Source of the DNA: Rhyacophila brunnea | Taxonomy: Eukaryota > Arthropoda > Insecta > Trichoptera > Rhyacophilidae | NCBI GenBank assembly: GCA_022495005.1 | Contig: JAGYXB010002070.1 | Location: forward strand, 620,001 to 684,000 | Length of the DNA: 64,000 bases | Reading direction: 5' to 3' | In this document: in pieces, positions 22,466 through 34,404 of the stretch | How the letters are laid out: each line of letters begins with the position of its first letter | Position numbering within the stretch: the first letter of the stretch is position 1 | Made by a program: the position numbers and the translations under genes | The notes under the pieces: model-generated | Database searches by the model: none | What the model was told of the DNA's origin: nothing | What the model saw: the letters and a program-made list of their open reading frames with translations, nothing else

Positions 22466-23559
22466 TTGATTCCTGTAACCACTGCAGTGACCTATTTCGG
22501 TAGTCTCGAAGTGTCAGAGAGGATCTTAGAGGTGCATGGGCCATACGATGAAATACAGATTGACCATCAAGACGTTAAAAAAGAATTGGGGTTATATGAA
22601 ACCAATACAAATAAAGTCAGTCGCACTGCTAAACATAAGCATATCCAATCTTACGTCACAGATCAAAAACTATTAGTAGCTGTCATAAAGTTGGAAAAAA
22701 AAAATTCAATGACATAAATTTTGCGTGCAGTTTTTGTTTTGATTTTTTCGCATCGTTATCTCTATTGAAGCTTCACAAAGCTTGTCATAAAAAATCAATA
22801 GCGCATAAAATGGAAAAGTACAAAAGCAGTCGATCTGATTTCAAGAATGAAAACATAGTAAATCATTCTGATGTAAAGCCATTTAAATGTGACCAATGTA
22901 ATTACTCATGTATAAGATCTAACCGGATGAAAACACACAAAATGACTCATTCTGGCGAAAAGCCATTGAAATGTGACCAATGTAATTACTCATGTATAAG
23001 ATCTAGTAATATGAAAATACACAAAATGACTCATTCCGGTGAAAAGCCATTTAAATGTGACCAATGTAAATACTCTTGTTTAACATCTAGTGCGATGAAA
23101 ATACACAAAATGACTCATTCTGGTGAAAAGCCATATAAATGTGACCGTTGTGATTACTCGTGTATAACATCTAGTAATATGAAAAAAAACAAAATGATTC
23201 ATTCTGGTGAAAAGCCATTTAAATGTGACTGTTGTGATTACTCGTGTACAACAGCTGGTAATATGAAAATACACAAAATGACTCATTCTGGTGAAAAGCC
23301 ATTTCAACGTGACCGTTGTGATTTCTCGTGTATAACAGCTGGTAATAAGAAAATACACAAAATGACTCATTCTGGTGAAAAGCCATTTAAATGTGACCAA
23401 TGTGATTACTCGTGTATAACATCTGGTAATATTAAAATACACAAAATGACTCATTCTGGTGAAAAGCCATTTAAATGTGACCAATGTGATTACTCTTGTA
23501 TAACACATAATTCGTTGAAATTACACAAAATGACTCATTTTGGTAAATCAAAATGGTGA
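22466..23559 (+). pseudogene. ZF-C finger exon, frameshifted, 9 fingers
   Basis: The exon starts TTG-ATT-CCT after acceptor TTTTAG. Its head contains VHGPYDEIQIDHQDVKKELG (VKKE). Near 22695-22704 a run of ten A replaces the family pattern GAGAAAAAATCATTC, with a net loss of one base. The frame stops at 22715-22717 and the fingers resume in another frame. Nine fingers follow, to a TGA at 23557-23559, whose THFGKSKW ending resembles the ends of ZF-D and the ancestral ZF-B. Finger 5 has lost a ligand (K-N-K for K-H-K) and finger 7 has Arg for its first Cys (FQRDRC). Either a decaying gene or, for the frameshift alone, a homopolymer sequencing error. Confidence 0.82.
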
Positions 23560-24351
23560 TAATGCCACTGTAACGGCTAAAGGCCTTAGTGTCTAATGAA
23601 AAGAATGTAGCGTATAAAATCACAGCCTTGTGATATAAGATTATAAAGCGATAGAAAGAATATTACCACAAATTCCCCATTTCGACGGATTAACTCAGTT
23701 CCTGAGTATGGAAAATAGAGCACATGAGACTTTATAGAAATCAAAAATATGATAACGGGTCGTGAGAGCGGATTTTCTACGCTGCCTACCTTCAGTTCAA
23801 CTTGTGCACAATGGAATGTAACTAGTGATAATTAGGGCGCAATGCCTGATCTATTCTACTGGGAAAAACACAATGGGAATAGTCAGGCAACTTTAAAAAA
23901 AATAAAAGAATGTTTATGCTAGGAACCATGTCCAAATCAAAAGGTTTATTAGAACAAAAGTTAAAAAAAACATCGTCGGTGAAATATAAACATAGATGCG
24001 AACCAGGAATAACGAACATATAACTAGGCCTATTCTCTACGAGATAGATATCGTGTGGGGTATTTAATAGTAGAGACAGAAGAATTAAACCATATCGTAT
24101 AATAATGATACTGTTAAAATACCGCCATGACCGTTTTCGATCGGTCCAAACGACGAATGTGAAGATCCTTCCTTCGAAACGTCCTTCTACGGCGATGTCG
24201 GTTGTAGAACTCCCTGTTGATCGGCGTTATGACGTTCACGACGCATACGTACCAACGTAAGCGTTTCATATTTCTCAGGCTTGCAACATATCGGTTGCAT
24301 ATATTCTTAACTGCCAGGTGTGGCCAGCGTTAAGTAACGTATTTTTAATTT
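23560..24351. other. Spacer between finger exons
   Basis: No homology to the finger family and no coding support. The part around 24130-24260 is more GC-rich (CGAAACGTCCTTC, CGGCGATGTCGGT) and may be a transposon fragment. Confidence 0.4.
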
Positions 24352-24660
24352 ATGTTGGATAAAGATCGTTACAGTGTCCATTGTAATTACACACATATGA
24401 CACATTTTGGTGAAAAGCCATTTAACTGTGACCATTGTAATTACTCTTGTAAAAAATCTAGTAATATGAAAAGACACAAAATGACTCATTCTGCTGAAAA
24501 GCCATTTAAATGTTCCCAATGTAATTACTCATGTATCACATCTAATTTGATGAAAATACACAAAACGTTTCATTCTGGTAAAAAGCCATATAAATGTGAT
24601 ATTTGTGAATACTCCAGTACGCATTCCAGTTACTTGACATTGCACAAAATAAATCTCGGA
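24352..24660 (+). pseudogene. Isolated C2H2 finger fragment
   Basis: About three fingers of the cluster family: CDHCNYSC-x8-H-x3-H, CSQCNYSC-x8-H-x3-H and CDICEYSS... ending LHKI, where the second His should soon follow. The sequence then switches abruptly to the long-terminal-repeat-like segment of the neighbouring retroelement. The left side is also cut: only a stub, HMTHFGEKP, precedes the first finger. It is a remnant of a seventh paralogue, broken on the right by the retroelement. Confidence 0.75.
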
Positions 24661-24664
24661 GAGA

Positions 24665-25305
24665 GATTAAGAAACGATTAAGAAGACCAGAGGCTGGTGA
24701 CAAGGACTTACGTGTGGGGCACCAGGCAGGACGGACGTGGAGAAGTGGGCCGGTGGCCATTTCGGTCCGCCCGAATGAGTGATGGCTTTCCGACGTCATC
24801 ATAACGCCCAGACAAAGGCTTGTCGGCGTCGGAACTTGGTTCTACCTCGCAGACCTGGAATACCGTAAGCTGTATCGTTCCATTCGTCCATTTATTTATT
24901 AATCCCTCTCGCGGGATTGTCAGAGTGTCTTGATTTCCGCTAGACAGGGTTTGATCCGCTAGCTTCAATTGTTCATTTTCCTAACCTGTAATTTATCTGT
25001 CAAACCTTTCTCGACAATATACCTGATTATCATGAAATTAACATAAGCTTTTATTTCGCTCCTAGACTCCCAACTTCATAGCCTTTTCAGATCTAGGGGC
25101 TGGCGCCCACATACCAGCATTTGTTCTGGGTAATATACATTTAGTTTGCCTTTAGAATGGATTGTTCCGGAGGAATGAAATTTGAGAACGGCCGTTGGTA
25201 CTCGAAAAACCCACGACCGGAAGGTAGTAGTCTCTTATATTGGCTAGCTGGCCTATATATATATATATCTCCTTTATAAACCGTGACACTAAACCTACGT
25301 GACAA
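24665..25305 (+). repeat. Left LTR-like repeat
   Basis: Direct copy of 32440-33020 with many substitutions and small indels. A TA-rich stretch (25255-25268) and CTTTATAAACC precede the end at GTGACAAT, which abuts the primer-site-like TGGCGCC. Its left boundary is uncertain. Confidence 0.65.
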
Positions 25306-28057
25306 TTGGCGCCAACAGTGTTTTAGTGACAGTTTCTTTTATGTTTCTTTTTTTCGTTTTTATCACTGCTCACTCTAAACAAGTGCCATGCGTGCGTTAT
25401 TTCATTTCTCCGGATCATTTTCATACATTGTTTGGATTATCTATCATCCCATATATCACTCTGGCAATCTCGGTCGATAGGCGATTTTTTTTTATTTTCG
25501 TGTTTTGTGTTGTGCAGTGAAGCCAACCTATTTGATTTTTTTTCGTATCTCGACCTCGCGGCCATTTTGAATACCACCACCTTGTCCTGTGTGCAATGCG
25601 GGTTGCATAAGCGCAGGCGCTACTTAATTACGTATAGATTAAAAATTGTTGCAATATCGGCTAGAAAAAAACATCAATAACTCGCCAGACGTCCACAAGT
25701 ATAGACGCTTTAATTTTTTCTCTTCGCTTGAATTAAAATATTTCATTTAAAATTAACAGTTATTCGTTATTTTGGTCATTATTTTTTTCGCAACAAAGTT
25801 TATTTATCTCAATCTAAATTGGAAACGGTTTGGAAATCCTTCATACTTCATTGGACCTTGTCAGGTTCCTAGCAGCAAGAACGTGGATGGGAGGGAGCTC
25901 ATATTCTACAAACTAAAGGTATTTCCAACTGAATAACCACCATCTTATTGCTGCTATTTTATAAATTTTTACCATCGCTTGGCTTCCTGTACCCTTAACT
26001 TGTTGAGATATCGCTAATCTGGTTTTCCGCCCATGTTTCAGAATACAATCGGGAATCGTCATGCTGCTGTGGAATAATATGTGAAACAATCTGTGAAATA
26101 ATCGTTATACTGCTGTGACAAAGCTGCTGTGACAAAATTCGTCATGCTGCTGTGAACAAATAAGCCAGGAATCACAAAAGGAAGTTCGGCAGGATAAAAT
26201 TGACAAAAACACGGAATTACAACACACTTCTGAAACATAAGGAAAACCAGCTCTGCAATCCCTTGGGATAACCACATGGAGACGCAGATTCCCTGGAGAA
26301 TACTAAAGATATCTACTTTTTACTAAACATGTGATATTTTTTTTGTAAAAATTTATTTTGCCACGGAAATTATTGTCGTCATTTAGTAACGAGAGTAACA
26401 TATATTTTTCTAGTTTATCAAATCATACTCAATTCATTCAAAATTAATTAATCAATTTAAATTCATTCCTTTTCTTTCGGACGTTAATTATTGCAAATCA
26501 AGCTTAGTTAATTCAATATCTTTGGTTAGAATTTTTTACCCAGGGTGACAATACACTAGGAGTCACATGTGGCGGGGATTGTAAAAAAGGATTATTTCCA
26601 ATTAACATATTAATCAAAGTGAAACTTTGTTGCCAATGTATTTACTATTGATTTAAATTTGAAGAAATAATTTATTGGAAAATTATTGAAGACTTATAAT
26701 TTATTTAATAGAAATATTTATTGACTATTTTAGAAACGTCTATACATTTATATTTAATTTATTACTCTGGCGAGTTAAATTTTTTTTTATTGGCTTCTGT
26801 TTTATGTTTTTATCTATCACGAATGTTGTACGTAACTCACGTTAATTTTTAATCGACAATTATTTATATAATCAATTTTTGAACCAATTTTACACATTTA
26901 TATGCGAGAATGCGTCCACGAATAATTATTTTTTGATTCAATGTGGTTTTTTTTTAGTGAATTTTTCTGTAACATTTTTATATATTCCGGTTTTGTACTA
27001 GTCGACAAAAACTATTCATTAACAACGTGATAGCCGTTTTATTTGTAATGCATTCTAATTCCTATTTGTTTTATCGTTATTTATTGCTGGGTATTGGTGT
27101 TGTTTAGGGATTTTTATATCGTTAGGCGGTTGTGATTGCCACTGAGAGGTAATTTTTTTTTCTCTGTTCTTCTTACTAGTAGACGAGTTAATCAGTAGCA
27201 AATTTTGTCGGTTCACTTAGGTACTTCCAAATTATATTTCTTTCTTGGCCCTTGCTAGATTTTTTTTTACGCCTATTTTTATTAACACACGTTTTAGTAA
27301 GCATTATTCAATATATTATCAATAGCAAATTTTTATCTAAATTTCACTAGTGTTGTTCTGGTATTGGTACTTGTTGCTTTTGGCAGCTTCATTCCGGATG
27401 ATGTAATCATTACTACTCGAGTGATTGCCACTCCTTTTTCTATTGTGATTACAATTGATAACAAGGGGTTTGTAATTATTCGCCTGCTTGTTATTGACAA
27501 CCAAATTTCGATTTGGGGGGTGACGCTAGCCGAAGGGAATGAGAAATTGCCCGGAACAACGGTTTTTAATTGTTTCATTTAAGCCAGTTAGCGTCAGGTA
27601 CACTACATACACGTCATTAAACACACGACCTTTCGCCAATAACGCTGGACGGCAGCGAACGTCGGATTCTCTTTTTAGTTCTTAGTCTCCAACGGTTGTT
27701 GATATCTTCCGTTCTTCGTTTACATCCGCGTTAGGTCGACATCTTACTACTTATTATACCACACACCCCCTTTCACAGCACTCTCTGGGCCAGAGTGAAG
27801 AGCGGACACGTTACCACATCACTCACGCAAATTCTGCTGGACCCATTGTTTGCGTGTAGTGAACAAATAGTTCAGTCTTTTCTTTTTTTTAGTGGTTTTC
27901 ACTTCCTTTTGAACGGTAAACTTATTTATTATTTCATTTAGTAATTCAATGAATAGGTAGAGGGTATTGCAATCAAAAGTTAAGGTACGTCCTCTAGAAT
28001 TATAGCTGTTCTCGTTTCAGTTTTTTTTCTTATTTAACCTTCTTATATAACCTGGTA
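25306..28057. other. Leader region of the LTR element
   Basis: Long AT-rich non-coding stretch. Contains GGAGTCACATGTGGCGGGG at about 26560, and a 48-bp segment at 26431-26478 repeated at 31734-31782. No coding frame with recognisable motifs. Confidence 0.45.
26431..26478 (+). repeat. 48-bp direct repeat, copy 1 (copy 2 at 31734-31782)
   Basis: AATTCATTCAAAATTAATTA followed by ATCAATTTAAATTCATTCC is shared by both sites with one T-run difference. Flanks differ. They may be ends of a nested element within the retrotransposon. Confidence 0.75.
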
Positions 28058-28339
28058 ATGTTGAAAAACAACATGGATCTCGACGCGTCGGAATTAATTA
28101 ACACGCCTTTCGATTTCGAAGAGACATGGAACAAATCAAAATTAGAAATAGCGTTATTAAAAAGAGGAATTACTCCTTCTAAATCATTAGGGGAAATGAT
28201 ATTGCAAGCCTCAGCTTGGAATGCAAGTTTTGGACCCAGGCCATCACTTAGACCATATTATGCAAATAGTACACCCCAAGCTCTGTCGCATTGTAATTCT
28301 ACTCCCAAAGCTACGACTCCTCAGTCAACGAGTAAATAA
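28058..28339 (+). pseudogene. Gag-like N-terminal fragment with SAP-like segment
   Basis: 93 codons beginning MLKNNMDLDASEL. The segment WNKSKLEIALLKRGITPSKS looks like the helix-turn-helix of a SAP domain, which is found at the N-terminus of some insect gypsy-type Gag proteins. A Ser/Thr/Pro-rich tail follows and the frame stops at 28337-28339. Only 60 bp separate it from the integrase end, so most of gag and pol has been deleted. Identification is tentative. Confidence 0.45.
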
Positions 28340-28399
28340 ATAAATAAAATTAAAAAGACATAGTAAATATTTTATTTCAAATGACATATATGCTATACA

Positions 28400-28984
28400 G
28401 CGTTCTATGCTCCGCAAGCTAATACTGTGGAGAGATACAATCAATCAGTTAATACTTCTTTAGCTATTTTAGTCGGCAGAGAACATCGCTTATGGGCAAA
28501 TTGCCTACCCCATGTGCAAGCGGCTCTGAATTCAACTGTTAATCTTTCCACTAAATTTACTCCCTTTTATCTCATGCATGGCAGGGAAATGATATTAGAC
28601 GGCCGATATCACTTTCCAAGAGACAGCCCACCCAATGTTAATTTAACTCTTCCGCCTAGCGCTGATCATTCTCAATTTCCGGATATGATTTCAAACTTAC
28701 CGGAAATTTTTGATATAGTCCAGGAACAATTACTGGAAAACTTTAAAACCAATGCGCAGCGTTATAATCTCAGACGTAAACATGTACAATTCTCACCAGG
28801 AGATACGGTGTGGAGGAGAAATTTCGTTCAGTCGAACGCAGCGACTTATTTCTCACATAAACTCGCACCGCGATTCTTAGAGAACCGCGTTGTCGAGAAA
28901 ATCTCTCCTACCGTGTACTTGTTAGCTGATATGCAGGGAAAACCTCTCGGTAGATTTCACGTTAAAGACATTTTAAAACAATAG
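28400..28984 (+). pseudogene. Ty3/gypsy integrase C-terminal region
   Basis: The frame opens at about 28400 with YAPQANTVERYNQ, whose Glu corresponds to the third residue of the integrase DDE triad. It continues with WANCLPHVQAALNST and FTPFYLMHGREM, typical of insect gypsy-like integrases. The C-terminal part has GDTVWRRNF ... KLAPRF and YLLADMQGKPLGRFHVKDI, the GPY/F-like subdomain, and stops at 28982-28984. The zinc-binding and first two catalytic segments are missing, as are protease, reverse transcriptase and RNase H. Non-functional. Confidence 0.85.
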
Positions 28985-31900
28985 CTTCCTTATGAGTAAT
29001 CTCATTCTGTAGGATAGGCCTTATGCACTTCTGCTAACCACTATGGTGTTTTCTGATACTTCCAGCATATTATAACTATAAATTTGCCAATTATTATTAT
29101 TCCATTATTATTTTGATTATTCTTGGATTTTAATTCATTCATTTTAAAGTAACTTTCGTTTAGATACATTTAATCATTGGTCACACCTTTTCTTGTTTTG
29201 TAAATTAACCTAGTGGTTTCTTTTATTTTTTTTCATATTAATTAACTTCTAATTTCAAACGCAGGAGTCACTGTAAATTTAGAATCCTATTAATTAATTT
29301 TCATTTAATTTTTTACCCTGCTATAAATTTTTTTTATTATTGGAGTTTTACTTTATTTTAATCTAATGTTCTTTGAAATCTTTTGGCATGGTGGTATACT
29401 AGTAGAAGAGTACAAATTTCTTTTCTTTTTCATTGTTGGTTGGAGGGTATCTCTTGGCTCTGCTAGCCAATCAACTATTATATAAATACCTATTTGATAC
29501 ATGATTTGATACATATAATATAATTACAATTATGAGATCTATTATATCACAAACTAATGAATTGTTTCATCTTACCTTATTTTGCTCTATAAAGTTTTTC
29601 CACTCTGATCTCATTATTCAATATCATAACTGGTTTATAAATTATATAATTATCATTTATTATTATTATTTGTTTTTGTTTTAAAGGAATTAGAATGCTG
29701 TTTAATTTTGTATTGTTTGTTATATATACACCCCTAATATTATTTTTTGATTTTGATTTTTTGCTCCTTTTACAAGCTCGAATTTTACAAGAATGAATTA
29801 GGTAATATTTACAACATAATTTTTACATATATATACAATCATATTAATATCAGTCGTTTTTAACGCTCTTATTTTGTAAAGGTAGAACCATTATTCATCG
29901 TATTAATTTCATTTCAGCTACTGACTTCTTTCCTGCACATGGCAATACACCCTTGTTCCGGTGAACGTCCATCGCAAAGGTGGTGGTTGCAGACCTTTCG
30001 GGAAGGAGGCCTACTCAAATTCATACCACACAAACAGCACCTGGACCATTTTTTGGTAAACAAGCATAGTTCTAAATACTACCATAAAGCCAGGATGAGT
30101 GTTACAGTGACCCCGGAAGGCGCAACCGCTGCCTTGGCGTTTGGAAGGCCTGCCAGTTTAGCTACATAGTGATATATTTATAATAACAATTACTTATTAT
30201 TTTTACCAGCTGCCTTTGTACTTGTTTTTGCGTGACGGTTTTGTTTGCTATTTGGTTTTTTTATTTTATCATATACATTAGAGTTTGGCATTGTTTTCTT
30301 ATTCTTTTTTATCTTAACTTAATTCGGTTCAGGCTAGATGAATGGTGTTCGATGTTTTGTTTTGTCCATCTGCTAGGGATCTGTACCGCTACCAGAACTG
30401 AAGGTGATCTGGTAGGGTACCCCTTATTTTTCTCTCTAGCAGTATCTTGATTATTAATTATTTGGTAGCGCTGGTCGGAACTGTAGGCGTTTCCGGCTAA
30501 GCCTCCACTGGTAACGGAATCCAGCTGCCTGAGATTCCGTTGCTTCTTTCTGGTTGTATGGTGGGAGGTATGGATTCAACGCGATGCTCTACCGAATGCG
30601 GACGTTGTTTCCTACCTCGAAACCCGGTCTTACTGGGTTGGATTTTTTTTATGCAGTTTTGTTGGAGAAGGTGCCTGAACCGAAGTGAGAGAAGCCATTC
30701 CTTTTGTTTTTTTTATTTCCTATTACAGGAAAGTGGTCGTTGTAATACGTACTCGTTAGCCTTTTAATCAATTTTTTATTTTTTTGCAACCTGTGTGTGG
30801 TTCATTTTAATTACATTTAGCTTCCGATGTGATCATGGGTTCCTTGCCTTTGTTCGCTTTCTTGTGGTGCTCCGTAGAATTGTTTTTTTTTCTGTATCTG
30901 GGAGGTCCGTTTCTGATGGGTTCCGGACTCAGAACTCGCGTACCTGGGGCTGGAACACGCCACCGGAAGAAACGTATATCACCGGAGGTCTCGGGTTTGG
31001 CGGGATTGAGTTAGTCCAGAATCTGCGGCGGAGTATTTCTAAGTAGTTATAAGTGTGATATATTGTACATAATGTAATATAGTAGAGTAGTTTGAAGCGG
31101 AGCCGTATATTCTGGAACGGACGATGTTTTGCTACACCATTGTAGATTTTAAATTAGTATACTAAAGTCGTCGATTAATTTTTAATTTTACATTTTGTAC
31201 TAGGAATTTCTTTCTAGCTTAGTTTTCTCCTTGTTCGCGTCATTTTATTTTTTGGAGCGCTGCTTGGGACCCGGATCGTGGCTTGGACTTCCAACTCACG
31301 TCATTTGTTTTTTTACAGGCTCAACAGAGAAACCACGTCACAGCGATTGGTTATTAACCACGTTGTCAGTTCGGTCGGATTGGTCATCTGCCTAGTATTT
31401 TGTAGTCATGTTTTAGTAGTTTTCCTTTAAATATTCGGACGGCGCTTGACGCACAGTATTTATTACTTTCCGACAGACCAGCCCTCACCCAAAACCAAAT
31501 TGGCAATTATTGTTCATACATTATTATTCTGTGATTGAACCAGGTTGGTAGAATGCTCTATTTTTACATACTGTCTCTTTTATACATAAAATGTTGTGGT
31601 GATATATAGCTCACCCCAGTGTATATTATTATATTATTATTATCCCATGTGCATTATTAATCTACCAACTTTTTATGGTCAATGCTAATAAATGATTTAA
31701 AATTTATCCTTTCTTAAAAATCGATCAAATGAAAATTCATTCAAAATTAATTAATCAATTTAAATTCATTCCTTTTTCTTTCAAAATTTGCTAAATCTGT
31801 TTTTTTGCTGCACGCCTAAGCCCTCAGCTTGGATTATAATTTAAATAATAGGGGTTGTATTTGTCTTTTATTGTTGTTATTAGTCTCGTTTCAGTTTTAT

Positions 31901-32430
31901 GTTTATTTATTTGTATATGATTATGTAATGATTTTGTAATGTTGAATGTGGATATTCTATTAATTTTTTTTTGCACGGATCAAACTCAAAATTTATTGTA
32001 TCTTCATATCGCCTTTTCGCGGTAGCTAGTGGAACGAAGTAGGTAGGGAAGACCAGTGATGACTACTAGACCTTCACGACTAGTACCGGACCGCCTTACC
32101 TATGCACCACTACGTCTACTCAACGCCGACTCTGCCGCTATAAAATCAGAGTGCGAGCCCCATTTCTCCGTCTTTTTCGACCCTCGACATACCGCTCCTG
32201 GCTGCCCATAGTCCATCGCAGGCCGCGAGGCGAAATCCAAACCTTGGTCTGGATTTCTTTTTCCCAACCAAGGGGACAATGTCATGTTATTTTAACACGA
32301 CACACTAAGCCAAGCGAAGTTTTTACGCTGGCAACACCGAGAAGGAGGGGTGAGCAAGATGGCGGCTGGCGACGGATGTTTGTGATTGTTTTGTGGATGA
32401 CAAGCGAATTTGTGCGGAAATGGACAATCA
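28985..32430. other. Long non-coding part of the LTR element
   Basis: T-rich sequence without conserved frames. About 29930-31050 is more GC-balanced and has several unrelated open frames (29939, 30540, 30795) with no motifs. The second copy of the 48-bp repeat is at 31734-31782. At about 32240-32260, AAATCCAAACCTTGGTCTGG and neighbouring bases form a small inverted repeat, and CCAAGGGGA near 32270 could be a polypurine tract. Confidence 0.45.
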
Positions 32431-32439
32431 ATAATCAAT

Positions 32440-33020
32440 TAAGACGAAGAGAGGCTGGTGTGGGGGGGCTTACGTTAGTGACCACGGTGGAGGACGGACG
32501 TCTTGGGGGGCCGTTGACAATGACGGTCCGCCGCAAGAAGAAATGGCGTTCGCGTAACTAAATAGGAGAGATTCCATCGACATTAGCCATCGGACAATAG
32601 TAAGCTGTATCGTTCCATGTTTTGTCCTAATATTTATTAGACCTATCGCAAGATTGCCAGGTTTTCTTTGTTTCTTGCCAGTCAGTTTGATCCGTTACGT
32701 AAAGTTCTTTTTCTAACCTGTAAAATCCAATGTCCAACTCTGGCGATAATATAACTTCTTTAATTGAATTTAACCTTTACTTTTATTTCGCTCCTAGTAT
32801 CCAAATTCCTTCCTTATTAGACCTAGGAGCTGGCGCCCAGTACATCATTTATTAAATTATGTTTCGACTTGTGGGAGGAGGTTTCGGAGGAGCGGGGCTT
32901 TAAGACGGCCGTATGACACTCAAAGCACCTACGGCCTGGGGGTTTGAGTCCTTCTAATACCTGATAGCCGGCACCTATACTTAATTCTTAGCTTTTAACT
33001 GACTATTAAACCTCGTACAA
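32440..33020 (+). repeat. Right LTR-like repeat
   Basis: Diverged direct copy of 24665-25305 (see that entry). Ends near TTAAACCTCGTACAA, equivalent to CTAAACCTACGTGACAA on the left. Confidence 0.62.
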
Positions 33021-33349
33021 AAAGCTATGTGATAAAAGTCAGTTCAATCACACAAAGATCGGGCCTTCTTAAACAACAGGGTAACACAGCCATGGGCGCC
33101 GGCAGCGTGGAGCAAATGCACCACCTTTGGTTCAGATTTGTTTTTTTTTTTAAATAATTATTGAATGATATGTAAATATTACAATTGTACTTATCGGAGC
33201 AAGTTCTACACATAAAAAAACATTTTACGAGTAGAAAAACAATTTTAATTAAAACATTTTTCAGAATATTATAAGTACTTATGTATTTATAATTCATTTA
33301 TTTATTCATTATTAAATAATAATTGCAATATATGGGGCTGCTGTGCGAA

Positions 33350-33577
33350 CTAACATATAGCTGCGTCTTCGTTGTCCATAATATTTCTTTTTCTATGTAA
33401 ACTCATCATACACAAGCCAGCTAGTCGAACTTCGCGCATAGTTAACATTGTCCATGTCCTTAGCTTGCTAAATGAGCGTTCCACGGTACATGTTGTTATA
33501 GGTAGGGAGCGTGAGCTCAATTTTATTGGCATGTAATTATAAATTATAGGTAGGTAGTGGCATGGCTTATTTGTCAA
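33350..33577 (-). pseudogene. hAT transposase C-terminal dimerisation fragment
   Basis: The minus-strand peptide contains LPITTCTVERSFSKLRTW followed by MREVRLAGLCMMSLHRKRNI. This is the hAT C-terminal dimerisation signature: aromatic/Leu, T-x2-ER-x-FS, then RL-x-GL and a final helix. The rest of the transposase is absent. It may be related to the non-autonomous hAT-like element at 38819-40504, but nothing in the sequence proves it. Confidence 0.8.
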
Positions 33578-34029
33578 TTAACGCGGTGGGACGGAGTTCA
33601 GCACCTTTTTTCATGGTACTTTTAATAAATTAGAAACATGTCAATCAGACGACAACTTGACTAGAATTTACTACAATGAGAAAACAAATATTTACAAAAG
33701 CTTAGGCACGCTTAAGCCTGTGATTATCACAACAGAAAATAAAATGAACAATAAAACCTTGGAACTGTAAGATTAATAACACAATAATGTGTGTATATGA
33801 AAAATACATAATAGGTAATCAAACATTTATAAAACCATCAAACTTTCTTTTATTCAGCCTCAAGATTTTAGTAAAAATCCCAATGAACTCTAGGGATGTT
33901 ACAATTACCAACTTCTTTAACTATGAACACATTTGTATGCTATTACAAATCGATAGTACCAGCTGTCTTTCCACAGGGAATGGTTTGGGTTGGATAGATG
34001 AGTTAAATGATAAATAATACATTGGAATT

Positions 34030-34348
34030 AATACATCTTCTACAAATGTAATGCATATATCAATGCTACATATTTTTTGAAAATCGATATAACCACCAGT
34101 TTTTGTGTGAAATACTAGTCTGACATTGACAGCTGATGAATACAGGAATGTTTTTTTATTTATTAATAACACTGATACCTAATTAATATATTAGATTCAA
34201 GATATTTTATAATTCAACTTGAAACGAGAAAGGGCGAATTAATATGTCAAGCAATTTGGGATCTCATGTTGACATCTAAACAGTGGATAACTCGTTGCTT
34301 CTGCAAAATGTTATGCTCAGGCTTTATTAATCTAAAGATGGCGCTGAC
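34030..34348. repeat. 320-bp dispersed repeat, copy 1 (copy 2 at 42334-42664)
   Basis: Two direct copies share long strings such as ATCAATGCTACATATTTTTT, GAAACGAGAAAGGGCGAA and GGCTTTATTAATCTAAAG. Both end near GGCGCTGA. One lies just downstream of the ZF-D finger exon and the other next to its start exon. No coding potential, no clear terminal repeats. Confidence 0.82.
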
Positions 34349-34404
34349 TTAATTCATTTTTCAGATAAGTGTGAAAATTTCTGTTTTGCCCATGTACCCC
34401 TTAA

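Larger units (their letters stand above)
24660..33020 (+). mobile_element. Old Ty3/gypsy-like LTR retrotransposon, internally deleted
   Basis: Two diverged direct copies of an LTR-like segment bracket the region, about 24665-25305 and 32440-33020. Shared phrases are AGAGGCTGGTG, AAGCTGTATCGTTCCAT, TTTTATTTCGCTCCTAG, GAGCTGGCGCCCA-type and GGACGGACGT. Directly after the left copy, at about 25309, comes TGGCGCCAACAGTG, resembling the tRNA-Lys primer site used by gypsy-group elements. Inside are a gag-like start and an integrase end but no protease, reverse transcriptase or RNase H. The unusual length of non-coding DNA after pol (28985-32430) suggests further insertions. Divergence of the LTRs indicates an old insertion. 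Confidence 0.68.
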
